Origin: Sphingomonas flavescens
GTDB lineage: Bacteria > Pseudomonadota > Alphaproteobacteria > Sphingomonadales > Sphingomonadaceae
Reading direction: 5' to 3'
DNA: 64,000 bases
Assembly: GCF_030866745.1 (NCBI RefSeq)
Contig: NZ_CP133016.1
Span: 2,404,001-2,468,000, forward strand
Shown: positions 7,757 through 16,931 of the stretch, piece after piece
Numbering within the stretch: the stretch's first letter is position 1
Layout: every line of letters starts with the position of its first letter
Notes under the pieces: generated by a model
Told to the model about the DNA's origin: nothing
Databases searched by the model: none
Seen by the model: the letters and a program-made list of their open reading frames with translations, nothing else
Position numbers and translations under genes: made by a program

Positions 7757-10123
7757 TTAGTCGTCGTTGCCCGTCAGGAACGCGGGGGCGAACTCGGGCG
7801 CTGGGCCGTTGTCGTCGCCACCACCCTCACGGTCACGGCGCGGGCCCCGATCACCCCGGCCTTCGCCGCGGGGACTACGGTCACGGTCGCCGCCGCGTCC
7901 GCCGCCTTCGCGCCGCGGACCACGGTCGCCGCCACGGCCACCGCCGCGATGACGGTCGCCACGGCCTTCGCCGCGCGGGCCGCGATCACCACCCTCGCGC
8001 GGTTCGCGCGGGGGGCGGGTGTCTTCGAGCTCGGCGCCGGTTTCCTGGTCGACGAGGCGCATCGACAGGCGAACCTTGCCGCGCTGATCGACCTCGAGCA
8101 GCTTGACCTTGACCTCCTGGCCTTCGCTGAGGACGTCGCGGACGTTCTCGACGCGCTCGTTCTTGATCTCGGACACGTGCACCAGCCCGTCCTTGCCGGG
8201 CATGAAGGTCACGAAGGCGCCGAAATCGACGATGCTGGCGACCTTGCCGGTGTAGATGGTGCCGACTTCCGGTTCCTGGACGATGCCCTGGATCCACTGG
8301 CGCGCGGCCTCGATCTGCGACAGGTCGGACGAGCTGATCTTGATCAGGCCTTCGTCGTCGATGTCGACCTTGGCGCCGGTCGTGGCGACAATCTCGCGGA
8401 TGACCTTGCCGCCGGTGCCGATCACTTCGCGGATCTTGTCCTTGGCGATCTGCAGCGTTTCGATGCGCGGCGCGTGGGCGCTGAGCTCTTCACGGGTGTG
8501 GTCGAGCGCCTTGGCCATTTCGCCGAGGATGTGCGCGCGGCCGTCCTTCGCCTGGGCGAGGGCGGTCTTCATGATTTCCTCGGTGATGCCGGCGATCTTG
8601 ATGTCCATCTGCAGCGAGGTGATGCCGTCGCTGGTGCCGGCGACCTTGAAGTCCATGTCGCCGAGATGGTCCTCGTCGCCCAGGATGTCGCTGATGACCG
8701 CGAAATCCTTGCCTTCGAGGATCAGGCCCATGGCGATGCCCGCGACCGGCGCCTTCAGCGGAACGCCCGCGTCCATCATGCTGAGCGAACCGCCGCAAAC
8801 CGTCGCCATCGATGACGAGCCGTTGGACTCGGTGATGTCGGAGAGGACGCGGATCGTGTAGGGGAATTCTTCCAGGCTCGGCAGCATCGGGTGCAGCGCG
8901 CGCCAGGCGAGCTTGCCGTGGCCGACTTCGCGGCGGCCCGGCGCACCGAAGCGGCCCACTTCACCGACCGAATAGGGCGGGAAGTTATAGTGCAGCATGA
9001 AGCGCTGATAGGACAGGCCGTCGAGGCCGTCGATCATCTGCTCGGCGTCCTTGGTGCCAAGCGTGGTGGTGCAGATCGCCTGCGTTTCGCCGCGGGTAAA
9101 CAACGCCGAACCGTGGGTACGCGGCAGGAAGCCGACCATCGCCTCGATCGGCCGGACGGTCTTCGTGTCGCGGCCGTCGATGCGGCGGCCTTCCTTGAGG
9201 ATCGCGCCGCGGACGATGTCCGCTTCGAGGCTCTTCACGAGCTTGGAGGCGACGAGCTGCTCCTGCGGCTCGGCGTCGGCGAAGGCTTCCTTGGCCTTGT
9301 CGCGGGCGGCGTTGAGGGCAGCCGAACGCTCCGACTTGTTGGTCAGTTTGTAGGCGGCCTCGACGTCCTTGCCGATGAGGTCCTTGAGCTTGGCCTTGAC
9401 CGCGCTCTTGTCGTCGGCCTGCGCCAGTTCCCACGGGTCCTTGGCGGCCTTTTCGGCGAGGCTGATGATCGCGTCGCAAACCTTGCGGCTGGCTTCGTGG
9501 CCGAACATCACGGCGCCGAGCATGACGTCTTCCGACAGCTCCTTGGCTTCGGATTCGACCATCATCACCGCGCCCGGCGTGCCGGCCATGACGAGGTCGA
9601 GGTTGCCCTCGGCGACTTCGGTGCTGGTCGGATTGAGGATGTATTCGCCGTCCTTGTAACCGACGCGGGCGGCGCCGATCGGGCCCATGAACGGAACGCC
9701 CGAAATGGTGAGCGCGGCCGACGCGGCGATCATCGCCAGGATGTCGGGCTCGTTCTCGCCATCGTAGGAGAGGACCTGCGCGATCACGAGGACTTCATTG
9801 TAGAAGCCTTCGGGGAACAGCGGGCGGATCGGACGGTCGATCAGGCGGCTCGTCAGCGTTTCCTTTTCGGTCGCCCCGCGCTCACGCTTGAAGAAGCCGC
9901 CCGGGATGCGCCCGGCGGCCGAGAATTTTTCCTGGTAGTGGACGGTCAGCGGGAAGAAATCCTGACCCGGCTTCACCGACTTGGCGGCGGTGACGGCGCA
10001 CAGCACGACCGTTTCGCCGAGGGTCGCGAGCACCGCACCGTCGGCCTGGCGGGCAACGCGGCCCGTTTCGAGCTTGAGGGTCTTGCCGCCAAGATCGATT
10101 TCAGCAGTTTTGATATTGAACAT
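7757..10123 (-). CDS. pnp: polyribonucleotide nucleotidyltransferase (PNPase)
   Basis: A 788-residue PNPase, which degrades RNA 3' to 5' by phosphorolysis and joins RNA-degradation complexes. Order of domains: first RNase PH core (about 1-140), helical domain, second RNase PH core (about 310-540), KH ([16 protein letters not shown] region near 565) and S1 (about 620-690). The protein is about 75 residues longer than the usual 710 because of a Gly/Arg/Asp-rich tail (about 705-775). Start [10 protein letters not shown] follows a leader with two hairpins after rpsO, the classical rpsO-pnp arrangement in which PNPase controls its own mRNA. Confidence 0.97.
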   Translation of the reverse strand: MFNIKTAEIDLGGKTLKLETGRVARQADGAVLATLGETVVLCAVTAAKSVKPGQDFFPLTVHYQEKFSAAGRIPGGFFKRERGATEKETLTSRLIDRPIRPLFPEGFYNEVLVIAQVLSYDGENEPDILAMIAASAALTISGVPFMGPIGAARVGYKDGEYILNPTSTEVAEGNLDLVMAGTPGAVMMVESEAKELSEDVMLGAVMFGHEASRKVCDAIISLAEKAAKDPWELAQADDKSAVKAKLKDLIGKDVEAAYKLTNKSERSAALNAARDKAKEAFADAEPQEQLVASKLVKSLEADIVRGAILKEGRRIDGRDTKTVRPIEAMVGFLPRTHGSALFTRGETQAICTTTLGTKDAEQMIDGLDGLSYQRFMLHYNFPPYSVGEVGRFGAPGRREVGHGKLAWRALHPMLPSLEEFPYTIRVLSDITESNGSSSMATVCGGSLSMMDAGVPLKAPVAGIAMGLILEGKDFAVISDILGDEDHLGDMDFKVAGTSDGITSLQMDIKIAGITEEIMKTALAQAKDGRAHILGEMAKALDHTREELSAHAPRIETLQIAKDKIREVIGTGGKVIREIVATTGAKVDIDDEGLIKISSSDLSQIEAARQWIQGIVQEPEVGTIYTGKVASIVDFGAFVTFMPGKDGLVHVSEIKNERVENVRDVLSEGQEVKVKLLEVDQRGKVRLSMRLVDQETGAELEDTRPPREPREGGDRGPRGEGRGDRHRGGGRGGDRGPRREGGGRGGDRDRSPRGEGRGDRGPRRDREGGGDDNGPAPEFAPAFLTGNDD

Positions 10124-10197
10124 TCTTGTTCCTTCAGTCCCGGCGGCCGGATGCCGACCGGTTCAGCATTTGCAGGCTAGCCGGCCTGCTGCGGTTC

Positions 10198-10227
10198 GGG
10201 GCGTCTAAGCTGCCCCATGGACGCCCC
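10198..10227 (-). promoter_or_regulatory. hairpin in the pnp leader
   Basis: A perfect 8-base inverted repeat, GGGGCGTC (10198-10205) with GACGCCCC (10220-10227), separated by 14 bases, 75 bases upstream of the pnp start. In enterobacteria a leader stem of pnp is cut by RNase III and used by PNPase for autoregulation; that this stem does the same is inference. Confidence 0.45.
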
Positions 10228-10256
10228 GCCGAATTGCGGGACTGAACATGTGCGAA

Positions 10257-10277
10257 GCGGCCCGCTTAACGGGCCGC
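10257..10277 (-). terminator. hairpin just after rpsO, without U tract
   Basis: GCGGCCCG (10257-10264) and CGGGCCGC (10270-10277) form a perfect 8-pair GC stem with a five-base loop, 12 bases after the rpsO stop. No T tract follows on the minus strand, so it is more likely an attenuator, processing site or 3'-end stabiliser than a full terminator. Confidence 0.5.
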
Positions 10278-10289
10278 CTCAGGGATTTG

Positions 10290-10559
10290 TTACTTACGGA
10301 GACCGAGCTTCGCGATGAGATCGGTGTAACGCTGCGCGTCTTCCTTGCGGAGGTAATCGAGCAGCGACCGGCGCTTGTTGACCATCATCAAAAGGCCGCG
10401 ACGCGAATGGTTGTCTTTGGCGTGGCTCTTGAAATGCTCGGTAAGCGTCTGGATGCGGCTTGTCAGGATCGCGATCTGGACCTCGGGCGAACCCGTGTCG
10501 TTCTTGTCGCGGGCATGTTCCTTGATCACTTCCTGCTTGCGCTCGGCGGTAATCGACAT
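10290..10559 (-). CDS. rpsO: 30S ribosomal protein S15
   Basis: An 89-residue S15, the usual length. It binds the central domain of 16S rRNA early in 30S assembly. The conserved segments [16 protein letters not shown] (about residues 21-36) and [19 protein letters not shown] (about 51-69) are present. The start is preceded by AGGAGTGAAACG. It lies between truB and pnp, the conserved bacterial order. S15 often represses its own translation through its leader, but only 18 bases separate it from truB, leaving little room for an independent regulatory structure. Confidence 0.98.
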   Translation of the reverse strand: MSITAERKQEVIKEHARDKNDTGSPEVQIAILTSRIQTLTEHFKSHAKDNHSRRGLLMMVNKRRSLLDYLRKEDAQRYTDLIAKLGLRK

Positions 10560-10577
10560 CGTTTCACTCCTATTCTT

Positions 10578-11540
10578 TTAAAGGTTGAACCCCCTGACGA
10601 CCTTCAGGCCGTCGGCCGTTGCTTCGACCAGCGCGACCGGGGTTTCGCCCAGCATCGCAAGCTGAAGCCCCGGCGTTGCGGGGAACCCGGCAAGCCTTTG
10701 CCCATGACGGAGCAACTGAGCCTGGTCGGGGGTGACGGGGAGGGCCGGGATGTCGTCCAGCGCCGCGGTCAGCGGCAGTACCGTCCTCGTCAGTGCGCGC
10801 GCCTTAGCGGTTTCTTCCAGAAAGTCCAGCGAAACGGCCTGTTCGAGCCCGAACGGCCCGGCGCGCGTACGCCTTAGATAGGAAACGTGGCCCACGGTTC
10901 CAAGCGCATGCGCGATGTCGCGGGCGAGCGAGCGGATGTAGGTGCCCTTGGAGACGGTGGCCGAGAGGGTGATTTCCTCCATTTTTTCGTCGTGCCAGCG
11001 AAGGCTGGCATCCATGTTCTCGAGAATTTCTGCCTCGGGCCGACATGGACCCCAGCCTTCGCTGGGGTGACGAATTGAGAGGGACTGGATCGTAACGCTG
11101 CGTGGCCTCATCTCCACTTCCTCGCCGGCGCGAGCACGGGCGTAGGCGGCTTTGCCGTCGATCTTCAGCGCGGAATAAGCCGGGGGGACCTGTTCGAACG
11201 GTCCGGTGAAGCGCGGCAGCACCGCCTCGATCTGGTCGCCTGCAGGACGCACGTCGCTCGTCGCGATCACCGCGCCTTCCGCGTCGAGGGTGTCGGTCTG
11301 TTCGCCAAACTTGATCGTGAAGTCATAGACCTTGGTGGCATCCAGCATTCGCCCGGCAAGCTTGGTCGCTTCACCGAGCGCGATCGGCAGCACGCCGCTG
11401 GCCAGTGGATCGAGCGTTCCGCCGTGGCCGATCTTGGTCTTCGGCTCGCTGGCCTGGCGCAGGATGCGCTTCAACGCCGACACGCAGGTCGTCGATCCAA
11501 GCCCGAGCGGCTTGTCGAGAACGATCCAGCCGTGGAGCAT
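10578..11540 (-). CDS. truB: tRNA pseudouridine(55) synthase TruB with inserted repeat peptide
   Basis: A 320-residue TruB that makes pseudouridine 55 in the T loop of tRNAs. The catalytic Asp is in GHGGTLDPLASGVLP (near residue 50), and VSKGTYIRSLARDIA is the second conserved block. Start ATG 11540 shares a base with the tdk stop (TGATG); the frame further upstream is a shadow of tdk. Between the VTIQSLSI strand and EEITLSATVSKG lie about 29 extra residues (about 157-185) translated from a palindromic repeat. Such sequence is absent from TruB relatives I know, where these strands are joined by a short loop, so this looks like an in-frame insertion tolerated by the enzyme. Confidence 0.95.
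   Translation of the reverse strand: MLHGWIVLDKPLGLGSTTCVSALKRILRQASEPKTKIGHGGTLDPLASGVLPIALGEATKLAGRMLDATKVYDFTIKFGEQTDTLDAEGAVIATSDVRPAGDQIEAVLPRFTGPFEQVPPAYSALKIDGKAAYARARAGEEVEMRPRSVTIQSLSIRHPSEGWGPCRPEAEILENMDASLRWHDEKMEEITLSATVSKGTYIRSLARDIAHALGTVGHVSYLRRTRAGPFGLEQAVSLDFLEETAKARALTRTVLPLTAALDDIPALPVTPDQAQLLRHGQRLAGFPATPGLQLAMLGETPVALVEATADGLKVVRGFNL
10988..11072. repeat. 85-bp palindromic repeat element inside truB
   Basis: Two 30-base arms (10988-11017 and 11043-11072) are inverted copies of each other at about 26 positions and flank a 25-base middle. Each arm also contains its own small hairpin, CCAGCGAAGGCTGG. The arm sequence is the dispersed intergenic repeat common in alphaproteobacterial genomes, whose chance translation reads PAKAGIH on one end and PAFAGVT on the other. 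Here it sits in coding sequence without breaking the frame. No other copy is apparent in this window. Confidence 0.85.
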
Positions 11541-12157
11541 CAGAAGCGCGGGAGCTTGAGGCTCAGCTGGCGGGCTTCGCTTTCGCGAAGCCGCTCGAGG
11601 AAATGCTTGCGGCAGAGGGCGATGTAACGGTCGTTGCCACCGATTTCGGTCTGCGCGCCGGCCGCGACCGCGTGGCCTTCCGCATCGACGCGCAGGTTCA
11701 TCGTCGCCTTGCGCCCGCATTCGCACACGGCCTTCAGCTCGACTAGCGAATCCGCCAGCGCGAGGAGCGCGGCGGAACCGGGAAACAACTTGCCCTGGAA
11801 GTCGGTGCGCAGGCCGTAGCAGAGCACTGGAATGCCGAGTTTGTCCGCGACGTCGCAGAGCTGCAGCACATGGCGCTGCGTGAGGAATTGCGCTTCGTCG
11901 ACCAGAATGCAGTCGAGCTTGCGGCGCTTCAGCTCGTCGGTGATGGCCTCGAACAGGTCGACCCTTTCGTCGTAGACGTGCGCCGGCGCCGACAGCGCGA
12001 TCCGCGAGCCGATGACGCCCGCCCCGGCGCGATCGTCGAGCCGCGCCGTCCACAGCATCGTCTCCATCCCGCGCTCGCGATAATTGTAATCGGCCTGCAG
12101 CAGCGTGGTCGATTTCCCCGCATTCATCGCGGCGTAGTAGAAATAGAGCTTGGCCAT
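11540..12157 (-). CDS. tdk: thymidine kinase
   Basis: A 205-residue type II thymidine kinase, which phosphorylates thymidine to dTMP for salvage. The P-loop is [10 protein letters not shown] (about residues 9-18); the Mg-binding and lid region is DEAQFL; CECG and a later Cys-x2-His pair form the structural zinc site. It overlaps truB by one base and so sits in the truB-rpsO-pnp operon, an unusual place for it. Length and motifs are normal. Function is secure from motifs. Confidence 0.95.
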   Translation of the reverse strand: MAKLYFYYAAMNAGKSTTLLQADYNYRERGMETMLWTARLDDRAGAGVIGSRIALSAPAHVYDERVDLFEAITDELKRRKLDCILVDEAQFLTQRHVLQLCDVADKLGIPVLCYGLRTDFQGKLFPGSAALLALADSLVELKAVCECGRKATMNLRVDAEGHAVAAGAQTEIGGNDRYIALCRKHFLERLRESEARQLSLKLPRF

Positions 12158-12202
12158 GCGCGTGGCTGTTTAGCGCGGTCGCTTCCGACCGGCCACTTCG
12201 GT

Positions 12203-13804
12203 TTAGCGGCGTCTGTCCATATCCTGCCGGATGGCGTCCAGCGCGGGATCTCGCCGGGCCACATAGCTTGCCCAGGTCGGCGGCGCAGCGATGTCCGGAG
12301 CCAGGCTCGCGACGTTCATATCGTCGCAATAATCCCTGGTTGGACAGGGCTTGGGCGACAGGCTGTGCGCCCCGTTGGCGAAGTGAACGTAGAGGCCCGA
12401 ATAGGGCAGGATGATGTTGCCGCCTTCGGCCCAGAAATCGAGGCCGTCGCCTACCGGCTCGCCAACAATCCTCACCGGCCGCGCCTCGCGCAACACCGCC
12501 GCCGCGACGATACCAGCGGAGAAAGTGGCTCGACCGGTAACGATGTAGACCGGCACATCGGCAGGCGCGCTCTTCACTGCATCGACCAGCTTCGGCGTTA
12601 TCGACCCATTGCCCCCGGTGTTGAAGCGGACGTCAACGACGATCACGCGCGGACGCTTCGCGGTGATGGCCGCTGCAACGCGCGATGCGAAAGCCGAAAG
12701 CTTCTCGTCAGGCGCGTCGGCCGCGCGGTTGTACTGGATGAACAGCATCCCGTCGGTCGACTGGTCGTCGAACCAGTAGTTCTTGTCGGGATGGCTTAGG
12801 TATAGCGGCGGCGCAGATCCGGCGAGCTGCTGCTTCCAGTCATCCGGCGGGCCAGCATATTTCGGCGCGAGATCCCACCAACTTTCGAGCGGCTTCGCGG
12901 ATTTGGCGAGTGGCAGCGGGGCGATCTCTGCTGTGCCGGAAGCCTTGCAGCCGCTGAATTGGTATCGGACCTGATCGGCGGTCGGAACGATGCCCGCGCC
13001 GTGCAGGACATCCGACGACGTGAGCGAGTAAGCGCTCATGTACGTCCGCCACGTTGGCGAGCCGGCGAACAGATCGTCGACTTTGGCCTTCGCCGCCAAG
13101 GCTGCCTGGCCACCGACGCGGTCGATCCGGCAGCCAAGATAGCGCGCATATTCGGGCGCCGCGCGGACGACGCGCAGCTCCTTGCCGAACCACCACGCGC
13201 GGATCGGCATCCGGCGGACTTCCGTGCGGTTGCGAAGGATGTAAAGCCGAGTGTGAGCATTGTTCGCCAATGCGGCGATGCGCGCGATCTGAACGACGAT
13301 TGCGTCATCGGAAAGCCGCGGCAGTTCCCTGCGCAATTGTTCGATCGCGCGCTTCGCCGCCGCTTTCTCCGCCGCGTCGAAGCTACGGTCGAAGGCGAGG
13401 ACGCGATCGCGGATGGCGTCGAGGTCGCGCGACCAGCGGACGACCCTGTCTTCGGTTGGCGGATAGCTCGCGATGCGCTGCAGGCTGAATGCGAACGTCT
13501 TGCCGGACTGGCTCATGCTCCCGACGAGCCGGTCGCCTTCAACGTGACCGGTTACGCGCAGCGCATCGCGATCTTTGCCGATTGTCGTGTCGAGGGTGGA
13601 TACGTCCAGCGTTTGCTTAAGATCGATGGTCTGGCCCAGAACGAACAACGTCGCGTGACCGTGATCTCCCGGCTGGATCTCCAGCCGGAGAAAGGTAGGC
13701 CAGAGATCGGAAGCGGCTTCGCCTTCCCAATTGCCCGCAACCGGTGTGGCCCGAGCCGACGTGGCAATCATCAGCAATGCCAGAAGGCCTACGCGAACAA
13801 ACAT
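12203..13804 (-). CDS. S41-family peptidase-like exported protein
   Basis: A 533-residue exported protein with a signal peptide (about residues 1-20, ending SARATP). The C-terminal half looks like an S41 tail-specific protease core: a strand RPRVIVVDVRFNTGGNGSI typical of the family, then GRATFSAGIVAAA, where the Ser after Phe is the expected nucleophile. The N-terminal 130 residues form a beta-rich domain of unknown type, and no obvious PDZ domain is visible. ATG 13804 has AGGAG at seven bases, better than the longer frame. It stands downstream of tdk's opposite end with no operon partner. Substrate is unknown. Confidence 0.7.
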   Translation of the reverse strand: MFVRVGLLALLMIATSARATPVAGNWEGEAASDLWPTFLRLEIQPGDHGHATLFVLGQTIDLKQTLDVSTLDTTIGKDRDALRVTGHVEGDRLVGSMSQSGKTFAFSLQRIASYPPTEDRVVRWSRDLDAIRDRVLAFDRSFDAAEKAAAKRAIEQLRRELPRLSDDAIVVQIARIAALANNAHTRLYILRNRTEVRRMPIRAWWFGKELRVVRAAPEYARYLGCRIDRVGGQAALAAKAKVDDLFAGSPTWRTYMSAYSLTSSDVLHGAGIVPTADQVRYQFSGCKASGTAEIAPLPLAKSAKPLESWWDLAPKYAGPPDDWKQQLAGSAPPLYLSHPDKNYWFDDQSTDGMLFIQYNRAADAPDEKLSAFASRVAAAITAKRPRVIVVDVRFNTGGNGSITPKLVDAVKSAPADVPVYIVTGRATFSAGIVAAAVLREARPVRIVGEPVGDGLDFWAEGGNIILPYSGLYVHFANGAHSLSPKPCPTRDYCDDMNVASLAPDIAAPPTWASYVARRDPALDAIRQDMDRRR

Positions 13805-13952
13805 GAATCGTCTCCTGTCCGGATGCACATCGTGACGCGCTTCAACTGCGCTACAAATGTCGCGCGACGAACGGGCGGCGGGGTTAGATCAATGAACTGA
13901 GCCTATCGAAACGGCTGTTGGAACGCGGTTTGCTGGCGGCTGTTGCGTATAG

Positions 13953-14939
13953 ATGCATCACGACCAGCCGTTCCAACTGTTCGGCGTGACACTAATTGGC
14001 GCGACGGCCGAGAACGGCCGCAAGCTGCTGTTGACGATTGTCTTCGTGCTCGTCGCCTGGATAATCTCGAAGCTTCTGCGACTGATACTTGCGCAGTTTA
14101 TCAGAACCCGGACCGGCACTCGTTTTAGGTTCTGGGCCAAGCAGGGTGTCAGCCTAATCATCGCGGCAGCCGTGCTGATCGGCATCGCTTCAATCTGGTT
14201 CGACAATCCGACGCGGCTAGCCAGCGTAGTCGGCATCATCGGCGCTGGCATCGCCTTTGCCATGCAGCGCGTAATCACCGCGATCGCCGGCTACTTCGTG
14301 ATCCTGCGTGGCAAGACGTTCAATGTTGGCGATCGGATCGTCATGGGGGGCGTTCGCGGCGACGTGATCGACCTCAGCTTCATGCAGACGAGCATCATGG
14401 AAATGGGGCAATCCGCGAAAGAGCAGGGGGACGCTCCGTCCATGTGGGTGCGAAGCCGCCAGTTCACGGGGCGCATTGTCACTGTGACCAATGACAAGGT
14501 CTTCGACGAGGCCGTGTACAATTACACGCGCGAGTTCCCCTACATCTGGGACGAGCTTAACCTCCCGATCAAATATGGAGACCAGTGCGGTCGAGCCGAG
14601 GAAATCCTGCTGAAGTCGGCTCGAAAGCACGCGTTGTCCGGTCGGCAGCTCGGCGATGAGGAAGTCGGTCGCCTACGCGAGCGGTTCGGCATCCAGCCCG
14701 GGGAAATCGATCCTCGGGTCTACTGGCGGGTCACGGACAACTGGCTCGAGCTCACGGTGCGTTTCTTAGCGCCGGACCATGCAATACGGCCCATCAAGGA
14801 TGCTATGAGCCGGGAGATTCTGGCGGACCTGACCAAAGCGGGTATCGGCATCGCTTCGGGCACCTACGAAATCGTCGGGGTACCGCCACTGAGGGTCGAG
14901 ACTGCGGCGCCAGAAGGGGCTGATACGCCGTTAACATGA
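13953..14939 (+). CDS. MscS-family mechanosensitive channel
   Basis: A 328-residue small-conductance mechanosensitive channel-like protein. Membrane segments are near residues 24-46, 66-84 and 88-114, the last being the pore helix with the Gly/Ala-rich GIIGAGIAFAMQRVITAIAGY. Next comes the beta domain with GKTFNVGDRIVMGGVRGDV, the conserved MscS signature, and a C-terminal alpha/beta vestibule. It would release ions on osmotic downshift. It is divergent from the S41 peptidase gene and 75 bases upstream of asnB. Members can have other gating or transport roles; the family call is secure. Confidence 0.9.
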   Translation: MHHDQPFQLFGVTLIGATAENGRKLLLTIVFVLVAWIISKLLRLILAQFIRTRTGTRFRFWAKQGVSLIIAAAVLIGIASIWFDNPTRLASVVGIIGAGIAFAMQRVITAIAGYFVILRGKTFNVGDRIVMGGVRGDVIDLSFMQTSIMEMGQSAKEQGDAPSMWVRSRQFTGRIVTVTNDKVFDEAVYNYTREFPYIWDELNLPIKYGDQCGRAEEILLKSARKHALSGRQLGDEEVGRLRERFGIQPGEIDPRVYWRVTDNWLELTVRFLAPDHAIRPIKDAMSREILADLTKAGIGIASGTYEIVGVPPLRVETAAPEGADTPLT

Positions 14940-15014
14940 ACAAACTGTAATTCGGTCCCTGACATCCCTGTCAGTATGCTGCTCAGCGAACTGGCCAGGG
15001 CGGAGGGCGCCAAC

Positions 15015-16931
15015 ATGTGCGGCATTGCAGGCTGGTATCGCCGACAATCGCGACCCGTGACACAACCGGTTGTGGGCGCGCAGTGCGATCGCCTCATCCA
15101 TCGTGGCCCCGATGACGCTGGCTATTTGATTGACGGCGACTTCGGCTTCGGGATGCGACGCCTTAGCATCATCGACGTTGCGGGCGGGCATCAGCCTATC
15201 GACAGTGCGGACGGCCGATACGCGATCGTCTGCAACGGCGAGATCGTAAACCACCTCGAACTTCGCCGCGCGCTGGACGACTATCCGTTCCGCAGCGGCA
15301 GCGATGTCGAGACATTGCTTGCCGGTTACGCGGCGTGGGGCGACGACGTCTGGCTGCAAGCCGAAGGAATGTATGCGGCCGCGATCTGGGACCGGGCGAC
15401 GCGGACGCTGCTGCTGGCGCGCGATCCGCTGGGCATCAAGCCGTTGTTCGTGAGCGAGCAGCAGGGCGGTATCGCATTCGGGTCCGAGATCCCCGCGCTG
15501 CGCGCGGTGCCCGGCTTTCAGTTCGATGTCGATGAAGCCGGGGTCGACGACTTCTTCCGCTTCGGTCACGTGCTCAGCCCGCGCTCGATCTTTCGGCAGG
15601 TTCGTTCGGTGCCGCCCGGCCACCTCCTCCGCCTGGGTCCCGTGGGCGAGGCGACTGAAACGCGATTCTGGTCACCGCGGATCGCGCCGCTGGCGGGCCG
15701 CAGCGACGGCGCCTGGATCGAGGAAACGCGAGCGCGCGTTCTGGAGACGGTCGACCGACACATGATCGCGGACGTGCCGATCGGCGCCTTTCTGTCGGGC
15801 GGCGTGGATTCCGGCGCGATCGCGGCTGCGATGACCGCGTCCGCGGGCCGCGGCGTGACCGTGTTCACTGCCGGCTTCCCCGGGTCGAAGATCGATGAAA
15901 CCGAGGCCGCGCGCGAGGTGGCTCAGCATCTCGGATGCAACCACGTCGTGCTGCCCATCGAGCCGGAGACGGCGGCCGACATCCTGCCCGCAGTCCAGCG
16001 TGCCTTCGACGAGCCGACGGCCGCCAATTCGGCGGTGCCCCTGTGGTATCTCTCGCGAACCGCCGCCCAGCATGTGAAGACGGTGCTGTGCGGTGAGGGC
16101 GGGGACGAGGTATTCCTCGGCTACAACCGGCAGCGATGGGCGGAGCGGATGCGCCGCGCGGCGCCGATCGTCCGCGGTGCGGGAGGGTTGGGCTTTCTCG
16201 ACCGATTGCAGTTCGGCTCCCGCAAGATGAATTACCTGCGCGATTATGCTGTCCGGTTCCGGGATGGAGCACTGCTACCCGGCGGATGCGATCGGTTCTT
16301 CGCGGCGGTCACGATCACGCCGCCTGCCGTGCAGGATCGACTTTACGATCACGACTTTCGCGAGCGGCAGCATCGCGTGGCGCACGCGGAATGTGCGGCG
16401 CTCTGTGCTTCGGCACCCAGCGAGATCGACCAGTTCATGCTGGGCGACATTACGGTGCACATGCCATCGTCGCTGTTGCAGCGGCTCGACCGCGCTTCAA
16501 TGGCGCATTCGCTGGAAGCGCGAGTTCCATTCCTATCGCACAAGTTTGTCGACTGGGCGCTGACCATGCCCGCATCGATGAAGATGCGCCACGGCGTCGG
16601 AAAATATGCGCTTCGCCAGGCTGTGCGGCCTTGGTTGCCGCAGCGGGTGCGAAAGGGTCCGAAGATGGGTTTCCAGATGCCGCTGGCCGACTGGTTTACC
16701 GGCGGATTCAGCAATTTCGCCTTGGAAGCGTGGACCCAGTCCGGCGCGTCGCAGGCAGGTTTTCTCGACGAGCGGGAGGTGGAACGGCTGTTCGACGAGC
16801 ATCGCCAGGGCTTCGCGAACCATGGGCGCCTGCTTTACGCCATCGCCATGTTCGGATGCTGGTGGAACGATCAACGCGCGACGCCAGGGTCACCGATACG
16901 TCGCGAGATCGGCGTCGCCGCGGCGGCATGA
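15015..16931 (+). CDS. asnB: asparagine synthase (glutamine-hydrolysing)
   Basis: A 638-residue class II glutamine amidotransferase. ATG 15015, preceded by GGAGGG, exposes the catalytic Cys2 (MCGIAGWYRR), so the longer frame from 14976 is wrong. The synthetase domain has the pyrophosphate loop FLSGGVDSGAIAA (near residue 259). In proteobacterial polysaccharide loci this type often amidates uronic acids or acts with exopolysaccharide genes, in addition to making asparagine. The PAP2 gene overlaps its stop by four bases, and a teichoic-acid-type transferase lies close by, so a surface-polymer role is possible. Confidence 0.9.
   Translation: MCGIAGWYRRQSRPVTQPVVGAQCDRLIHRGPDDAGYLIDGDFGFGMRRLSIIDVAGGHQPIDSADGRYAIVCNGEIVNHLELRRALDDYPFRSGSDVETLLAGYAAWGDDVWLQAEGMYAAAIWDRATRTLLLARDPLGIKPLFVSEQQGGIAFGSEIPALRAVPGFQFDVDEAGVDDFFRFGHVLSPRSIFRQVRSVPPGHLLRLGPVGEATETRFWSPRIAPLAGRSDGAWIEETRARVLETVDRHMIADVPIGAFLSGGVDSGAIAAAMTASAGRGVTVFTAGFPGSKIDETEAAREVAQHLGCNHVVLPIEPETAADILPAVQRAFDEPTAANSAVPLWYLSRTAAQHVKTVLCGEGGDEVFLGYNRQRWAERMRRAAPIVRGAGGLGFLDRLQFGSRKMNYLRDYAVRFRDGALLPGGCDRFFAAVTITPPAVQDRLYDHDFRERQHRVAHAECAALCASAPSEIDQFMLGDITVHMPSSLLQRLDRASMAHSLEARVPFLSHKFVDWALTMPASMKMRHGVGKYALRQAVRPWLPQRVRKGPKMGFQMPLADWFTGGFSNFALEAWTQSGASQAGFLDEREVERLFDEHRQGFANHGRLLYAIAMFGCWWNDQRATPGSPIRREIGVAAAA

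Noticed and set aside
7795..8002. CRISPR-like or tandem repeat array
   Set aside because: Irregular repeats encode the Gly/Arg-rich tail of PNPase in one frame; there are no spacers.
7949..10180. Long plus-strand frames opposite pnp, and similar frames opposite infB and nusA
   Set aside because: They arise from GC-rich third-codon bias of the true minus-strand genes and show no protein family.
10887..11078. Plus-strand frame reading PAKAGIH ... PAFAGVT, opposite truB
   Set aside because: It is the reverse reading of the palindromic repeat inside truB and has no ribosome binding site or family.
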